Shown here piece by piece: positions 25,363 through 37,689 of a stretch of 64,000 nt of DNA. The position numbers and the translations under genes are program-made. The first letter of the stretch is position 1; the number at the start of each line of letters is the position of its first letter. Under the pieces are notes generated by a model, which saw nothing but the letters and a program-made list of their open reading frames with translations, was not told where the DNA came from and did not search any database. This DNA is from Terebella lapidaria (lineage: Eukaryota; Annelida; Polychaeta; Terebellida; Terebellidae), in NCBI GenBank assembly GCA_949152475.1, contig OX424564.1, positions 2,542,001-2,606,000 of the forward strand, written 5' to 3'.

Positions 25363-26492
25363 TAGGTCCTACAAGTTTATGTTTAGGTCCTGGAAGTTGC
25401 CTTTGTCAAATCTTGACACTTATGTAATATCCAACAGTTCATAGAACAAATCATGAAATTAACTAATTAAACAAAATCAAAGACATGTTTCAATTGCTTT
25501 ACTTATATTGCTATACTTATAAAGTATACATACTACGATCAGCGGAGATGATAATTCTGCTAATCACTGGCAGCGGCGAGTGTTTTTGATGATGACTCAT
25601 TGGTAACTCACACAGGCAGTACCCGATATTTCTAGAGTTCTCAAAAGTGAAAGTGGCTCATTCGGGGATTCCCAAACAAAAATTATGATGTCGAGTCTAT
25701 ATCGTCTCAACCCACTTATCAGTATGTATGGCCTATATTATCAGCCATATACTTGGGTCATATCTATACAGTACAAACCTTCAATTCTGACGGATGGTCT
25801 GCAGGGTCCAACGTTTACATGTAATACAACATTGCTACATGAGCAAATCGATATTTGGTCTGCTGGCTGATACCGAACCACGCACCACAAAACCACACAC
25901 GACTTCCAGGAAAACCCAAGACCATTTACTAACGTAATACTGCAAATTCTTGATGTAGAAACACAAATTAGTTGATTCAGACATGTACAAATGTCTCCAA
26001 AGAGATAAGTTCAAATTCCAGTAGCATATTTCACTGAAGGTGAGTACACTGCATTTAGAAAACATTATGTAATACTTAGTAGCTGAGAAGACGCAATAGC
26101 TGCCAAATTTTTCCTGCTTTTTTGAGTGGTTCATATAATCATGAAATGCTAATTTTTCCGAAGGAAAACGTCAAAATTGAAACCTTGTACAACATGCATT
26201 ATCAATTTAGCATTTTAAATTGAAACTGGCAATAAGAAATTCATTATAATCGACAATAACGGACCAGGAAGTTCGTCTGTATACATGTAGCTAACGATGA
26301 CCTGGTTGACAAATTCACAAACGCAATATGACCTTGATATTACAATATTACGTATAACAATGTGCGTATACATGTACATTACTAGAAGGCGAACAATGAG
26401 CTATTTAAAATTTTGAGAGATGCTGAAGGTGTGTATTTAATGAGTTTGCTGGTATTTTGCTGTAGCACCAGCTAGGCTGATACCTGCAAGTG

Positions 26493-29400
26493 ATGGCGGG
26501 ATCTCTCGGGCGACTACTGGCCTCGGTACGTTTTGGTTTAATATTCATCTACTGCTCATTGAAGTTGTTCTATACGTCTTTGTAAGATTTCGAGATTGTG
26601 TAAAATGTGTTTCAGCTACAAGATAACGCTGGAAGCAGCAGCGAGTCTTCTGATGATGGTCAGTTTGATGGTGTGATTCATGTTATAATCATGACACAAT
26701 TTTTTTTTATATATACATCTATTGTAATGGCAGAAACAACCGTCAGATTAGGCTAAGAATTAAAATGTGCACTACAACAGTTCAGCATCTGTGCAATTGA
26801 ACATGTAGAGCTAACTTACTGAAATGACTCATGTTTTGTTAGACATACCCGTATTTATTTTTTACCGTATTTCCGATCGGTTTCCTGTTGTAGACGAGGC
26901 TGGCCAGTTGGCGAGTCTATTGGCAGACCCTATCACCCGACTGCTGGGCGGTTTGGCCATCCTAGAGGGCATAAAGGGTGCTATGGTGGGAGGTCAGAAC
27001 AATACCTTGACTATAACAATTTAGTTCCTATTAAGCTTATACTCTATTATTTGCAATATTGTATCAACTCAAGCGATGCAGAAGCAGTCTTGATCAGATC
27101 CATCATTGAGAATTAATATTATTATTGCAACAAAGATTGAAATCTTGTGGTGTATATCATGTACCGCTGTATCGAGGTATGTCTGCAGAATGGCTCTTGT
27201 TACTTGTTCAGATGGCATTAAAGTGGGAGATCTGGTTCGGATGGGGTCGGATGAGGGGTCAGTCCGGGGATTACAGACGGGCCATGGTGGCTGGAATGAC
27301 GACATGAAGCGGGTACGATATGTTATCTATAGGCTAGATTTGACACCAAAGGAATAAGGGGGAAAAGCTACTTTCATACTACGCTAATTACATACATTGC
27401 ATATTTCTTTTGAGAAAAAATTATTGGATGTATACAAAAAAATTATTATCCTTCATGAATTTGGGATGCTGCTTCATCTTTGTGAACATATGAAACCGTA
27501 TTTTTGGCGCAAGTGAAAATTTCAAGCAACATAAAACGTTTACATTTTTGTGAATGGCCTGTACATAAATGTAGGACTTAGGTGAGATCGGAGCCGTGGT
27601 CCGAGGTATGCCCGGCGAGGATGTTACTGTTCACTTCGGCAACAAGACCTGGAGGATGAACCCCGAGGCATGCGTCAAACTCAAGAAAGGTGTGAAACAA
27701 GCCCAGGACATATACTGAAATTCCGTTCAGCTTATATGTAATTAGACAACAGGCGTGCGCTGATTGTACATCAGTTCCTTCACAATACTACTTCCTTTTG
27801 CAGAAGAAATAAAAGGAATGTTCAACTTTGGGGACCAGATTTACGTTGAGTTCACCGATAAAATTGCCAAAGAGATGCAGAAATATCATGGAGGCTGGGA
27901 TCCGCTCATGGAGGGGGTGATTATTGCGTCATCACTTAAGCTTTTTGGTACAGCCAATCCTCTTGTACAATGTACATCCTAAACAATGAAAACATATATC
28001 ATGCAATGTATGCACGTATCATTGTTGGGTGTTTTGAGCAGGACCTTCAGAAGATTGGTCGGGTTATAGGGGTGGACGATGACGGAGACGTGGCTGTACA
28101 GTTTTGGACAAGGACCTGGCGTATGAACTCAGCCGCTTGTAAAATCCTCACCACAGGTCAATAGACACAACACATGACATTACAGAGCGTTTTTTAATAA
28201 TAACCCATTTCTATGATAAACCAACTCATCCAATTCTGCAGTTACAAACTCATGCGAGAGGTATTGTTTCCATAGAGACGGGATGCTCGTTCAAGAAAGG
28301 CGACAAAGTGTTCATGGACAGTGACGTGGACATCGGTGCCCTCAAGGCTCTACAAGAGGCCCATGGGGCTTGGAGTCCCAAGATCGCCAGGGTACTACTC
28401 TATATGGAGCTTTAATAGCATAATATACACCTTTACGTAGGCCTTTACTTTATCGTCCATATGGAAATTCAACTGGTTAAGTGTGCCTGAATAAGTGAAT
28501 CCCAGCTAGCTTGCACATGGAATCATAACTGAACAAAAGAGTTGATAAACACATATTCCAGGCCCTTGGTAAGATCGGAGAGGTAGTGGACATTGACAGT
28601 GATGGAGATTTGGTCGTGAAGATTGGAGATGGAAAGTGGGCGCTCAACCCGGATGTCTGCACCAAAATAATCTCCAGTAAGGTCTAGTCTAACACATGGA
28701 CACCAGATCTAAAACACAAACAGTAATACCACTGCACTGTCGAATATGGTCGGTATTTTCCAGTGGCATAGAATTGAAATACTCAAGAGGACGTGATATT
28801 CATACAAACTGTCCTGGCATGGGTCTCAGTCTAGAAGTTTTTTAAAAACATTTTACAATAAGCATAAAGTTACATGAGAGTGCTTGTTGCGATGGTGGGT
28901 TGGTAGGGTATTGTAATTCATTGGTAATGACTATTATACTCGCCATCCTGCAGTGAAGGATCCTGGCGGGGATTTCTTCTGTATCGGGGACATGGTCAGT
29001 ATTGGTCTTGACATGGCACTGGTCAAGGACATGCAGAAAGGTCACGGAGAGTGGCATGATGATATCGTCAAGGTAACCGATTCATACTTGACGAACACCA
29101 CATAGACATGAATTCTTACAGGTGCTTCTTATGGATTTTGTTTTGCTACACACCCAGAAAGGCGGATCATCGATGTACATTATTAAGTCTGGTGTTGTTT
29201 CCAGTTCGCAGATAAGAAAGGGAAAGTGGTTTTCATTCTGCCCAATGGAGATCTAACAGTTGACTTTGGAACCAAGAAGTGGCGTCTCAATCCAGTAGTG
29301 TGCACACGACATGGAGATCGTGAGTGTCAACATGTAATAAAAGAAATGAAGATTTGAAACATAGTTTACTCGGGTTTCTGCCAGTAATCTGTTTCTTTGG

Positions 29401-32400
29401 ACCACATTCTTACATGTATAACTCAAAACTCTATATACCCTGGTGTTTCTGAAAAACAATTATTGTGTGATGGATTCTGGATATAAAGATCATGGATTCC
29501 AGTATAATTTTGTTGCAGCATACAAACGAGACAATCACGTGCGACCAGGACGACACGTGGCTATTGTCATGGATCGGGCGGAGTTCCTCAAGCTCCAGAT
29601 TGGACACGGGGGCGTCAACACATCCATGCTCACGGTAACCTTGATAGAACTGACTGATAGCTACTAGTGGTGGTCAATACACAGATATCGGCTTTGTGAG
29701 AATGATGAGTATGATTAATCAGGTTTATTGTTTTGTACTCCTAGGATATTGGGAAAGTTGGTAGAATCCTGGAGGTACATTATATAAATTGTATAGCGCT
29801 GTTCTAGCTGTCGCACACAAACAATTTCTCGGATATTTAACTCCATGTTTCATACCGTTTGGAGATTTGCTGTTGCTTTCAGACTTGGACTATAGACGGA
29901 TAAGATGCTACACACCACATTGTGAACGTTTGCTGAAAGCTTTCCATCTGGATTACATCGTTCTGGATATTCATATTTTTCATATCATCTAGTGTAATTG
30001 AAAAAAATCAATATCGCCATGGCCACAACAACTGTGCCACTGTTTTGGAAGTCGTTCAGCCGTACCACAGTCATGTGTAGAACAATAAACTCATCTGGGA
30101 TAAATACAAGTCGCCATTGCCGTGGAGGTGTGAAGCTCAGGAGGCCAATTCCAGTCGTTATTACACCTCGTTATGGGATTAGGCCAGACCACAATAGGTC
30201 TTTGTGTCATGCCAACATCCGAAATCTTGTGACTGTTGACACTTTTGAGATTAAAACAATACCTGTCTGTCACTCCAACCGTGATGAGTCATCCCGTGAT
30301 GTCCCAAGCCAGAAGTGCATCTCAGCGACGAACCTGATCTCCTTGTCAACCACGAGTCAATTGCAACCTGCTGGTAAATCCTTGAACTTTTGTCTGTGGA
30401 ATGCAAGATCAGTGTGTCAGAAAACAGCTAATATTGTGGATTTAATTACTGACAGTTCTTGTGACATTGTGGCATTGTGTGAAACCTGGCTCAACGGTAC
30501 AAGCTCTGATGACTGTGTTATCGGGAATCTGAAAGCCGCTCTCCAAGGCTATAAAATCCTATCTCATCCCCGCCGACGCCGCACCGGCGGTGGAGTAGCT
30601 GTTATTGCACGTGACTCTCTACACACCAAGGTCAACAAGTCACAAACTTTCAAGTCTTTCGAGCACATGGACGTGACCATAACTTCTGGATCAGAAGCCA
30701 TTCGTCACATCTTGATATATCGTCCACCAACCTCCCAGGCAAACAAGCACACATTCTCCGACTTCATGCTCGAGTTCAGCACTCTTCTAGAGTCACTTAC
30801 ACTCGTTCCGGGTCGCTTACTTATTGCTGGTGATTTCAACATCCAAGTTGACAATCATCATTCAACTGATGCTCAGAAATTCCTACATCTTCTCGAATCC
30901 GAAATTCTGGAGCAGCATGTTAGTGTTCCTACACACAATAAAGGCCACACACTCGATCTACTCATCACCAGAAACGATGACAGACTGATAGACTGCATAG
31001 AAGTTAGATACGACCAGCCGTCTGATCACGCTGCATTGGTGTGCCGTCTGAGAATACCCCGCGCATCATTAGTGAAGAAACAGATCCAATCCCGACCAAT
31101 TCGACAGATGTGTCTGAACAATTTCAAGGACTCAGTATCCTCCTCAGCTCTGTTCAATGCCCCTGATAGTGAACTTGCGGATCTATATGCTCCAACATTG
31201 AATGATGTATTGGATCAAATCGCACCTCTGAAAACCAGAACCATATCCTGTCGCCCAAAGTCACCGTGGTTTTCTGAAACATTGCATCATGCTAAACTCG
31301 TAAAACGACAGGCAGAACGTGCCTGGAAAAAATCTGGACTCGAGGTCCATCGCCAACTTTTCAGGGAGAAGTGTTCTGACTATGCTACAGCACTGGAATC
31401 TGCAAAAAGCCAATATTATCGAGACAAAATAACTGCTAGTGACACTCGCAGTTTGTTTACATTGATAAACTCGGACTTTGGAAAATCACAGAAAGCCAGT
31501 GTGCCAAAACACTTGACCGCAGATCAACTCAGCATGTTCTTCGCTGACAAGATTAGGCGTATCCGCAGTGATTTAGACATCCCCATACCAGAACTGAGTG
31601 TGATCCCACAACAATTGTGTGAATCATCCTTGTGTGATTTCCAGCAAGTCACAGCCGACTACATATTGGCCATCGTCAAAGCCAAGGCAATCAAATCGTC
31701 ATCACTTTGTGACCCAATCCCATCCTGGCTTTTCAAGTCATGTCTGGATCTCCTATTACCTGTCGCAACTCGGATTATAAACCAGAGTCTTCGATCCTCG
31801 TGTGTACCAACGCCATTCAAACAAGCCTTCATCACACCGTTGTTGAAGAAGTCTGATGCTGATCCTAATGAGCCATCAAACTATCGCCCGATCTCAAATT
31901 TATCGTTCATATCAAAAACCCTCGAACGGGTAGTCGCACACCAACTCCAGCAGTACCTGGACGCCAACAACCTCATTGACATCATGCAATCTGCATATCG
32001 GCCATATCATTCCACGGAAACAGCGCTCCTTCGTGTGAATAATGATATCCTTGAGTCCTTGGATAGAGGTCGCCAGGTCGTGCTGGTCATGCTTGACTTA
32101 AGCGCGGCCTTTGATACCGTGGATCATACTATCCTGTTGGAACGGTTGGAGAGTCGGTATGGCGTCACTGGCTGTGCATGGTGCTGGATACAATCATATC
32201 TTCATGATCGAAGCCAATCTGTGTGCGTCGGCTCAGATATATCATCCCCTCAAACTCTTGAGTGGGGTGTGCCGCAAGGATCAGTACTAGGGCCCATACT
32301 GTTCAGCATGTATATGGGCCCCCTTGGTGACATAATACGCCAACATGGGCTGGACTATCTATGCTACGCGGACGACACCCAGCTGTACATCAATGTTACA

Positions 32401-34953
32401 GAAGACCTGTCAGCCACCATTGACTGCCTCGAAAACTGCCTCGTAGATATAAAAACCTGGATGCGGCAGAATAAACTCAAACTAAATGATGGAAAGACGG
32501 AAATCATTCATCTCGTTTCTCGGTTCAGAAGCAGAACTCTCATCCCGGACATACATTGTGGCCAAACAGCCATCACGTACAGTGACACAGTCCGGAACTT
32601 GGGCGTTGTATTCGATAGCAATATGACGCTGGACGTTCATGTTCGAAATGTATCTCGTTCGGCACTTTGTGGACTACGATACATCGGCCGTATTAGAAAA
32701 TTCTTAGACGACGCATCTTGCGAGAAACTCGTACATGCTTACATAATAACAAAACTGGATTATTGTAACTGTTTATTGTACGGTCTACCTGACGTCCAAC
32801 TGGACCGAATCCAACGCCTCCAAAACAGTGCTGCTCGGCTTGTGTCTAGAACTAAAAAATTCGAGCATATAACACCAGTCTTGTCCCAGCTCCACTGGCT
32901 CCCGATCCGTCATAGGATTCAATACAAAATCCTGCTCACCGTATTCAAGGCAATCAACAACCAGGCACCCGGCTACATATCAAGTCTTCTGTCTGTGTCT
33001 CCTACATCTGGCTACTCTCTCCGCTGTGACTCGACCACAAAGTTTCTAGTTCCACGCTGCAACACAAAAACATATGGTGACCGCTGTTTCTCGGTGTGCG
33101 CCCCCAAGCTATGGAATGCCTTACCAAGTCATATCAAATTGAGCAACAGTATAACTTCATTCAAATCTAGTCTAAAGACATTTCTTTTTACCCAAGCTTT
33201 CTAATTAGTTTGTCCAGTATGTTTTACAATCTCATCAAATGTTCTCTTTTATATATATATGTATCAATTCCTTTTATTTACTTTACATTTGTGTAATTTT
33301 GTACTATATTTTGTCAAAATACCGGTTTTTATGTAAAGCGCTACGAGAATGTTTACATTTGTTTGGCGCTATATAAAAATAAACTATTATTATTATTACA
33401 TGAAGATCGAGATTTGACGGTTCAGTTCAGCCCGAACATGTGGTGTCTGACCCCAGCCATCTGCACCAAGTTGTCAGGTGAATTACAGTTGGGGAAAACA
33501 CCATCATGAATAAACCTATAAGTAGTAGTATATAAAGAAAGTAAATGTCCTTTTCCCTCACGTAGAACTGCCCAAGCCAAACCTTGCGGAAGGAGACAGG
33601 ATATTTGTTGGGTTGCCTGCAGAAATCGTCAAAGATCTGCAGAAAGATCACGGGGGATTCGTTGACACTATGTACAGGGTCAGTATAGAATGCATACAAC
33701 ACGATACACAAATATATCATTCTCTTACTTGCTGGAGTGGATGACATCGACTCTTGCACTTATTGGTTCATCAATATTCCAGTTACTTGGGCAAGTGGGC
33801 AGGGTTTGCAAGTTGTTACCCACTGGAGATATCGTGGTGCTGTACGGGATACTACCCATGGTTCTCAGCCCAGCTATTGCCACCTCTCTCATACCAGGTA
33901 GTACATTACATGTGACTTCCATGTGACCAATCTTAACTTCCCAAAATTAGCAATCCTCGGTTTCACGAGCTTTCTCTACAGTAAAGTAGCAAATGACAAA
34001 TTGAAGCCAAAAACTGACTGGCATAATGTCCCGATATGAGCCAGCCATTAGAACCTGGTTGAGTTTACAATCACATAAGATGTTGCCTTCAGTGCCGATT
34101 GGAGCGAAGACGACTGTTCCAGTGAACATGAGTCCGTTCAGTTCCGGAGACCTTATCCGGATTGAGATGGATATTGAGAATGTAAAGAAACTGCAGGATG
34201 GACATGGCGGATGGAAGCCAGAAATGGCTAATGTATGACTGACTTCGCTGATTTTCATATATTATATTGAGTGTTGAATATTACCTTGTGTTTGCTGCAG
34301 CATGTGTGTTATTCATTCAGTACATGGGAAAAGTTGGCATTGTCGACCGTCTGGAAGCAGATGGAGATGTACGAGTGTGCTACGGAAAGGATTTTGTGCG
34401 GTGGAATCCTGCCGTGTGCACGCTGATTCGTTCTGACGAGGTCCAGGACAACACAAGGTCCAGCAGTGACGTACCTGACCAGGCACAAGCTGCATCCTCC
34501 TCACAGAGTGGTCAGTGCAACACAAACAGCAATATCACAATCACACATTATATGTCTGATTATACACATATTATATGTCATACTATATAAATTGTATGCA
34601 TCACATATATCATGTATTGTCTAACAATCATGCTTTTTCCTTGATGAAACTGACTGATGCGCCATTGTTTACATGCCATGTATTGTGTGCATGAGAGAAT
34701 GATTATATCATCTATGTAAACAATCACAAATATATCAACAATTTTCAACGTGTATTCAATATTGACTGAGGACGATGCTCTGTTGCCAGGTAGCACGAGA
34801 GGCAGTGACATGAAGTGCGGGAAGTGTAAGAGTGGTGAGATATCGGTGGTGTTTGGCTGTGGACACGGAGCCTGTGAAAAGTGCAACAAGCAGCTGGAGA
34901 CGTGTCCAGAGTGTGAGGCCAATATAACATACAGAACCAAGCTCTACTTCTGA
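26493..34953 (+). CDS. Mind-bomb-type repeat protein with C-terminal RING; exon 13 interrupted by a LINE
   Basis: Eighteen exons: 26493-26525, 26616-26658, 26894-26992, 27212-27312, 27575-27689, 27804-27916, 28042-28156, 28276-28391, 28562-28676, 28954-29072, 29205-29319, 29519-29634, 29745-29780 plus 33402-33477, 33566-33678, 33783-33897, 34093-34232, 34321-34510, 34790-34953. Omitting the LINE, the predicted protein has 677 residues: an acidic N terminus, seven repeats of ~76 residues (about 58-600) with the pattern GD.V...LQ.GHGGW and GKIG.V..DGDV.V.FG..W..NP..C, then a RING (about 633-665; CxxC, CGH, CxxC, CxxC). The repeats resemble the SH3-like repeats of MIB1/MIB2. The MIB/HERC2, ZZ and ankyrin domains of MIB proteins are absent. 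A ubiquitin-ligase role is inferred. In this allele, reading into the insert adds about ten residues and then stops, removing two and a half repeats and the RING. Confidence 0.85.
29781..33396 (+). mobile_element. Full-length-looking L2-type LINE inserted in a coding exon
   Basis: A 3.6-kb insert is flanked by TACAT on both sides (29776-29780 and 33397-33401). It has a ~240-bp leader, one long open frame, and a 3' end with AAAGCGCTACGAG and GGCGCTATATAAA followed by an ATT run, as L2/CR1-group elements have. It splits a codon-perfect host exon. The intact frame and clean target duplication indicate recent insertion. Confidence 0.9.
30019..33204 (+). CDS. L2 ORF: endonuclease and reverse transcriptase, 1061 aa
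   Basis: The first ATG (GCCATGG context) is at 30019. An AP-type endonuclease spans about residues 120-355 (LWNARSVCQK, DIVALCETWL, LIAGDFNI, QPSDHAALVC). A reverse transcriptase spans about 600-870 (NYRPISNLSF, LDLSAAFDTVDH, GVPQGSVLGP, YADDTQLYI). The C-terminal block HITPVLSQLHWLPI is characteristic of L2/CR1-group LINEs. All catalytic motifs look present and there are no internal stops. No separate ORF1 is seen. Confidence 0.92.
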   Translation: MATTTVPLFWKSFSRTTVMCRTINSSGINTSRHCRGGVKLRRPIPVVITPRYGIRPDHNRSLCHANIRNLVTVDTFEIKTIPVCHSNRDESSRDVPSQKCISATNLISLSTTSQLQPAGKSLNFCLWNARSVCQKTANIVDLITDSSCDIVALCETWLNGTSSDDCVIGNLKAALQGYKILSHPRRRRTGGGVAVIARDSLHTKVNKSQTFKSFEHMDVTITSGSEAIRHILIYRPPTSQANKHTFSDFMLEFSTLLESLTLVPGRLLIAGDFNIQVDNHHSTDAQKFLHLLESEILEQHVSVPTHNKGHTLDLLITRNDDRLIDCIEVRYDQPSDHAALVCRLRIPRASLVKKQIQSRPIRQMCLNNFKDSVSSSALFNAPDSELADLYAPTLNDVLDQIAPLKTRTISCRPKSPWFSETLHHAKLVKRQAERAWKKSGLEVHRQLFREKCSDYATALESAKSQYYRDKITASDTRSLFTLINSDFGKSQKASVPKHLTADQLSMFFADKIRRIRSDLDIPIPELSVIPQQLCESSLCDFQQVTADYILAIVKAKAIKSSSLCDPIPSWLFKSCLDLLLPVATRIINQSLRSSCVPTPFKQAFITPLLKKSDADPNEPSNYRPISNLSFISKTLERVVAHQLQQYLDANNLIDIMQSAYRPYHSTETALLRVNNDILESLDRGRQVVLVMLDLSAAFDTVDHTILLERLESRYGVTGCAWCWIQSYLHDRSQSVCVGSDISSPQTLEWGVPQGSVLGPILFSMYMGPLGDIIRQHGLDYLCYADDTQLYINVTEDLSATIDCLENCLVDIKTWMRQNKLKLNDGKTEIIHLVSRFRSRTLIPDIHCGQTAITYSDTVRNLGVVFDSNMTLDVHVRNVSRSALCGLRYIGRIRKFLDDASCEKLVHAYIITKLDYCNCLLYGLPDVQLDRIQRLQNSAARLVSRTKKFEHITPVLSQLHWLPIRHRIQYKILLTVFKAINNQAPGYISSLLSVSPTSGYSLRCDSTTKFLVPRCNTKTYGDRCFSVCAPKLWNALPSHIKLSNSITSFKSSLKTFLFTQAF

Positions 34954-35330
34954 GAGACCCACCACATGTCTCACAGGATAGATCGTGGTACAATATTAAG
35001 GTGCATATATTCATTCGCTTCTTTCTTGTTTACACTTCTCATTTGGGTTTCGTTTAGTTTCTGCATTTGAGATCCAGCTTGTGTGATACTCACTATTATT
35101 GCGAAGATTGTGATATATGTTGAAATATTTTGAGTATATTTATAATGTTTTATGTATGATGTAATGGGACTGCAATGTTTACAATGGTAATCTTACGTGA
35201 TTAATTTTGACAAACGAACCTAACACGGTTGAACTATATGCTAACAATATTCATGTTATTCGTATACATGTTACTGTTGTGACAAAATTAATGTTGTGTC
35301 AGTAAATTTGAGTTAACCATGTTGTTAAGA
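34954..35330 (+). other. 3' untranslated and downstream sequence of the mind-bomb-repeat gene
   Basis: AT-rich sequence after the TGA. No classical AATAAA is close to the stop, and I cannot place the poly(A) site. No other feature is visible before the repeat element at 35340. Confidence 0.4.
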
Positions 35331-35339
35331 AAAGTAGCC

Positions 35340-36255
35340 CAAAGGCTAGATTGGTTACTGGACATTTACCAATCAAGGTCATCTGTGTGAACTTCAATGT
35401 CACCATTCGCTGTGCGGCATCTCATTTTCAATATGTTCATAATACAAAGATATATCTAGGTGCAAGCGTTTAGGCTGCTGAGGCCAATTTACACCTTCCG
35501 AGTCAGACATCTAGCACTCAAGGTCATCCGAGGTCAAGTTCAAGGTCATCATTTGTTGTGCCATATACGACTTCCTATATGTTCATAACACAAACATAAG
35601 CTCTCTCTACAAGCATTTCGTCTGTAGACGCAAATTTGGGCATTTTTTTATTTTACACAAAACTGGCTGTTTTGACTTTTCAAGGTCAGCGAAGGTCAAA
35701 TTCAAGGTCAACACACAATTCGCCATATATGACTTCCTATTTGAAAGTGCCAATAGCTAAGCTCTATCTTCAGGCGTTATATGAGTACAGTTCTGGCAGC
35801 TCCCATTCTGAAGGGAAAAAGTGGCCAAAGTTTCAAAAGGGTGAAAAATTGTTTTTGCCTAGAAATGGCCCAAAATGGATAGTAATGCGATTTGGGGCAA
35901 AAAACACAAAAATGGCCGCCACGCGCAGACCGGTGATTCAAGGGCAACGAAACTTATACACATCATAAAGGTACATGAGGGGAATCGTTTGAAATGAAAA
36001 TCTCAAAACTGATCAGGCAGTTTTTGAGAAAATGACCACCAAAGTCCCAAATTGGCCAATTTTTTTCAAAAATGGCCGCCATTAAAAAAAAAAACTAAAA
36101 AATAACCCCCTCTTGAAATATTTTTAGGCATTTTTGTGCAAAAATTCAGAAAAATTCGGTCGCAAATATTAATGATAAAAATGGGGACGGACAACGGACG
36201 GACGATGGACGCAAAGCTATGGCAATAGGTTATCGGACCATAGGTCTAGTAAACT
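35340..36255. mobile_element. Composite GGTCA-module element, copy 2
   Basis: It starts near TAGATTGGTTACTGGAC and ends with AGGTTATCGGACCATAGGTC followed by TAGTAAACTAAAA. It contains about three ~130-bp modules with CAAGGTCA motifs, AATGGCCGCC motifs and a GGACGGAC run. It is homologous to 14818-15940 and 55490-56085. From 36256 to 37690 I see only AT-rich spacer, apart from a short inverted repeat (GTCTCAGGAGGGCG and its complement) around 37192-37272. Confidence 0.6.
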
Positions 36256-37689
36256 AAAAACAAAATTGTTAAATCAAACAGGAGCACATCATGAACTATT
36301 CAATACAAACTTTGACAAATATTCCATGGCAAATGTGCATTATATTAAAAAATACTAGCGTATATGTGTATTGGTAAGCTTGTTCGTGTACGTGATATAA
36401 AGAGTGGCGTGAATGTTGTAAATAGTTGCCTTAGTATTTTCATTGCAATTGAGAAATCATGTAAGATGATATCCTTGTAAATTAATCATGGCATCATTGT
36501 TGCATTCATCTAACATCCAAACATGGCAGATGCCAAATAGTATTCTTTAATTTGTGTGTGCTATGTTCTAATTAACCCTTAACCAAACCACCCAAAAAAA
36601 TGTTTTTAAAAATGTGTAAATAATAAATATGTCATACATGTATGCTCGTTTTGAATGCAGATAAACAAACACAACCTATTGATCCAAATAAAACATATGG
36701 TTAGTACATGTATGAAATAGGGGATGTTTAAAAGAGTTATTCAGTAGTCCGGAATGCGGCTGCGGAATTAGTTATACAGTATCTTTCATTATAGGGCCAA
36801 TTTTAGCATAGCAATAGACAAAGTATACATCTTTCGGGGATACCTGCTGAGGACTGCAGGTCCAAAATATGAAGGTCCATGTTTGTTGAAAAGTATACTC
36901 CGATACGAACGAAATCTATTCACTGTTTGACAGATCAACACATGTTAAAAAAACATGGTGAAATGTGCAGCTAGACCTACCTAAATGACGAACATAATCA
37001 TTTCATAAACATTAGTTGTTATCTGCTGTAATATTTCAAATCGTTTGAACCAAAGCGGTGAAATTCGATAAGTTTCTCACTTTCAGTCAATGCCAATTTT
37101 ATCCGGTGTTATAGTCAAATCGAAACTGAATTTCCTGACATATTCCACGTGCATGTTGTTGTACATTACCCAACATGATGTACACAGGCATTCGTCTCAG
37201 GAGGGCGTGGCGTGGGCGTGGGGGTAACATTCTATATACCCCACATCATCGTGCGCCCTCTCCTGAGACAGATCAGATGAATGTGATGATGTCCGTTAAA
37301 TTTCAATTTGATTCTACACCGGATTTTGCCGCTTTAGTTCAAATGCTTGAATCATGTTATGTTTGTAAAATGCAATGATCATGATTTAACGATTTCAATA
37401 CCGATAACAACTTTGAAATTGTTAAGCTCGCCATTTGGTAGTTTCAGCTGTAATTTTGCTATTTTTTTTTTTTTTAGGGTTTCCGTATCTGTTTTCACTT
37501 TTATCTTCCGGTCGGGAAACTCTTACCACGCTGGTCTATCATGACGCATAACATGATTGACCATGTTGATATGATTGGAGATTTCCACTTTATTTTATAA
37601 AAAAAACTACTCTTGTTTTACTTGTTTTGCTGTCCTGCCCCTCATGACAGCAGTACTGTATTCCCGAAAAACGTGCATACATTGTGTAA

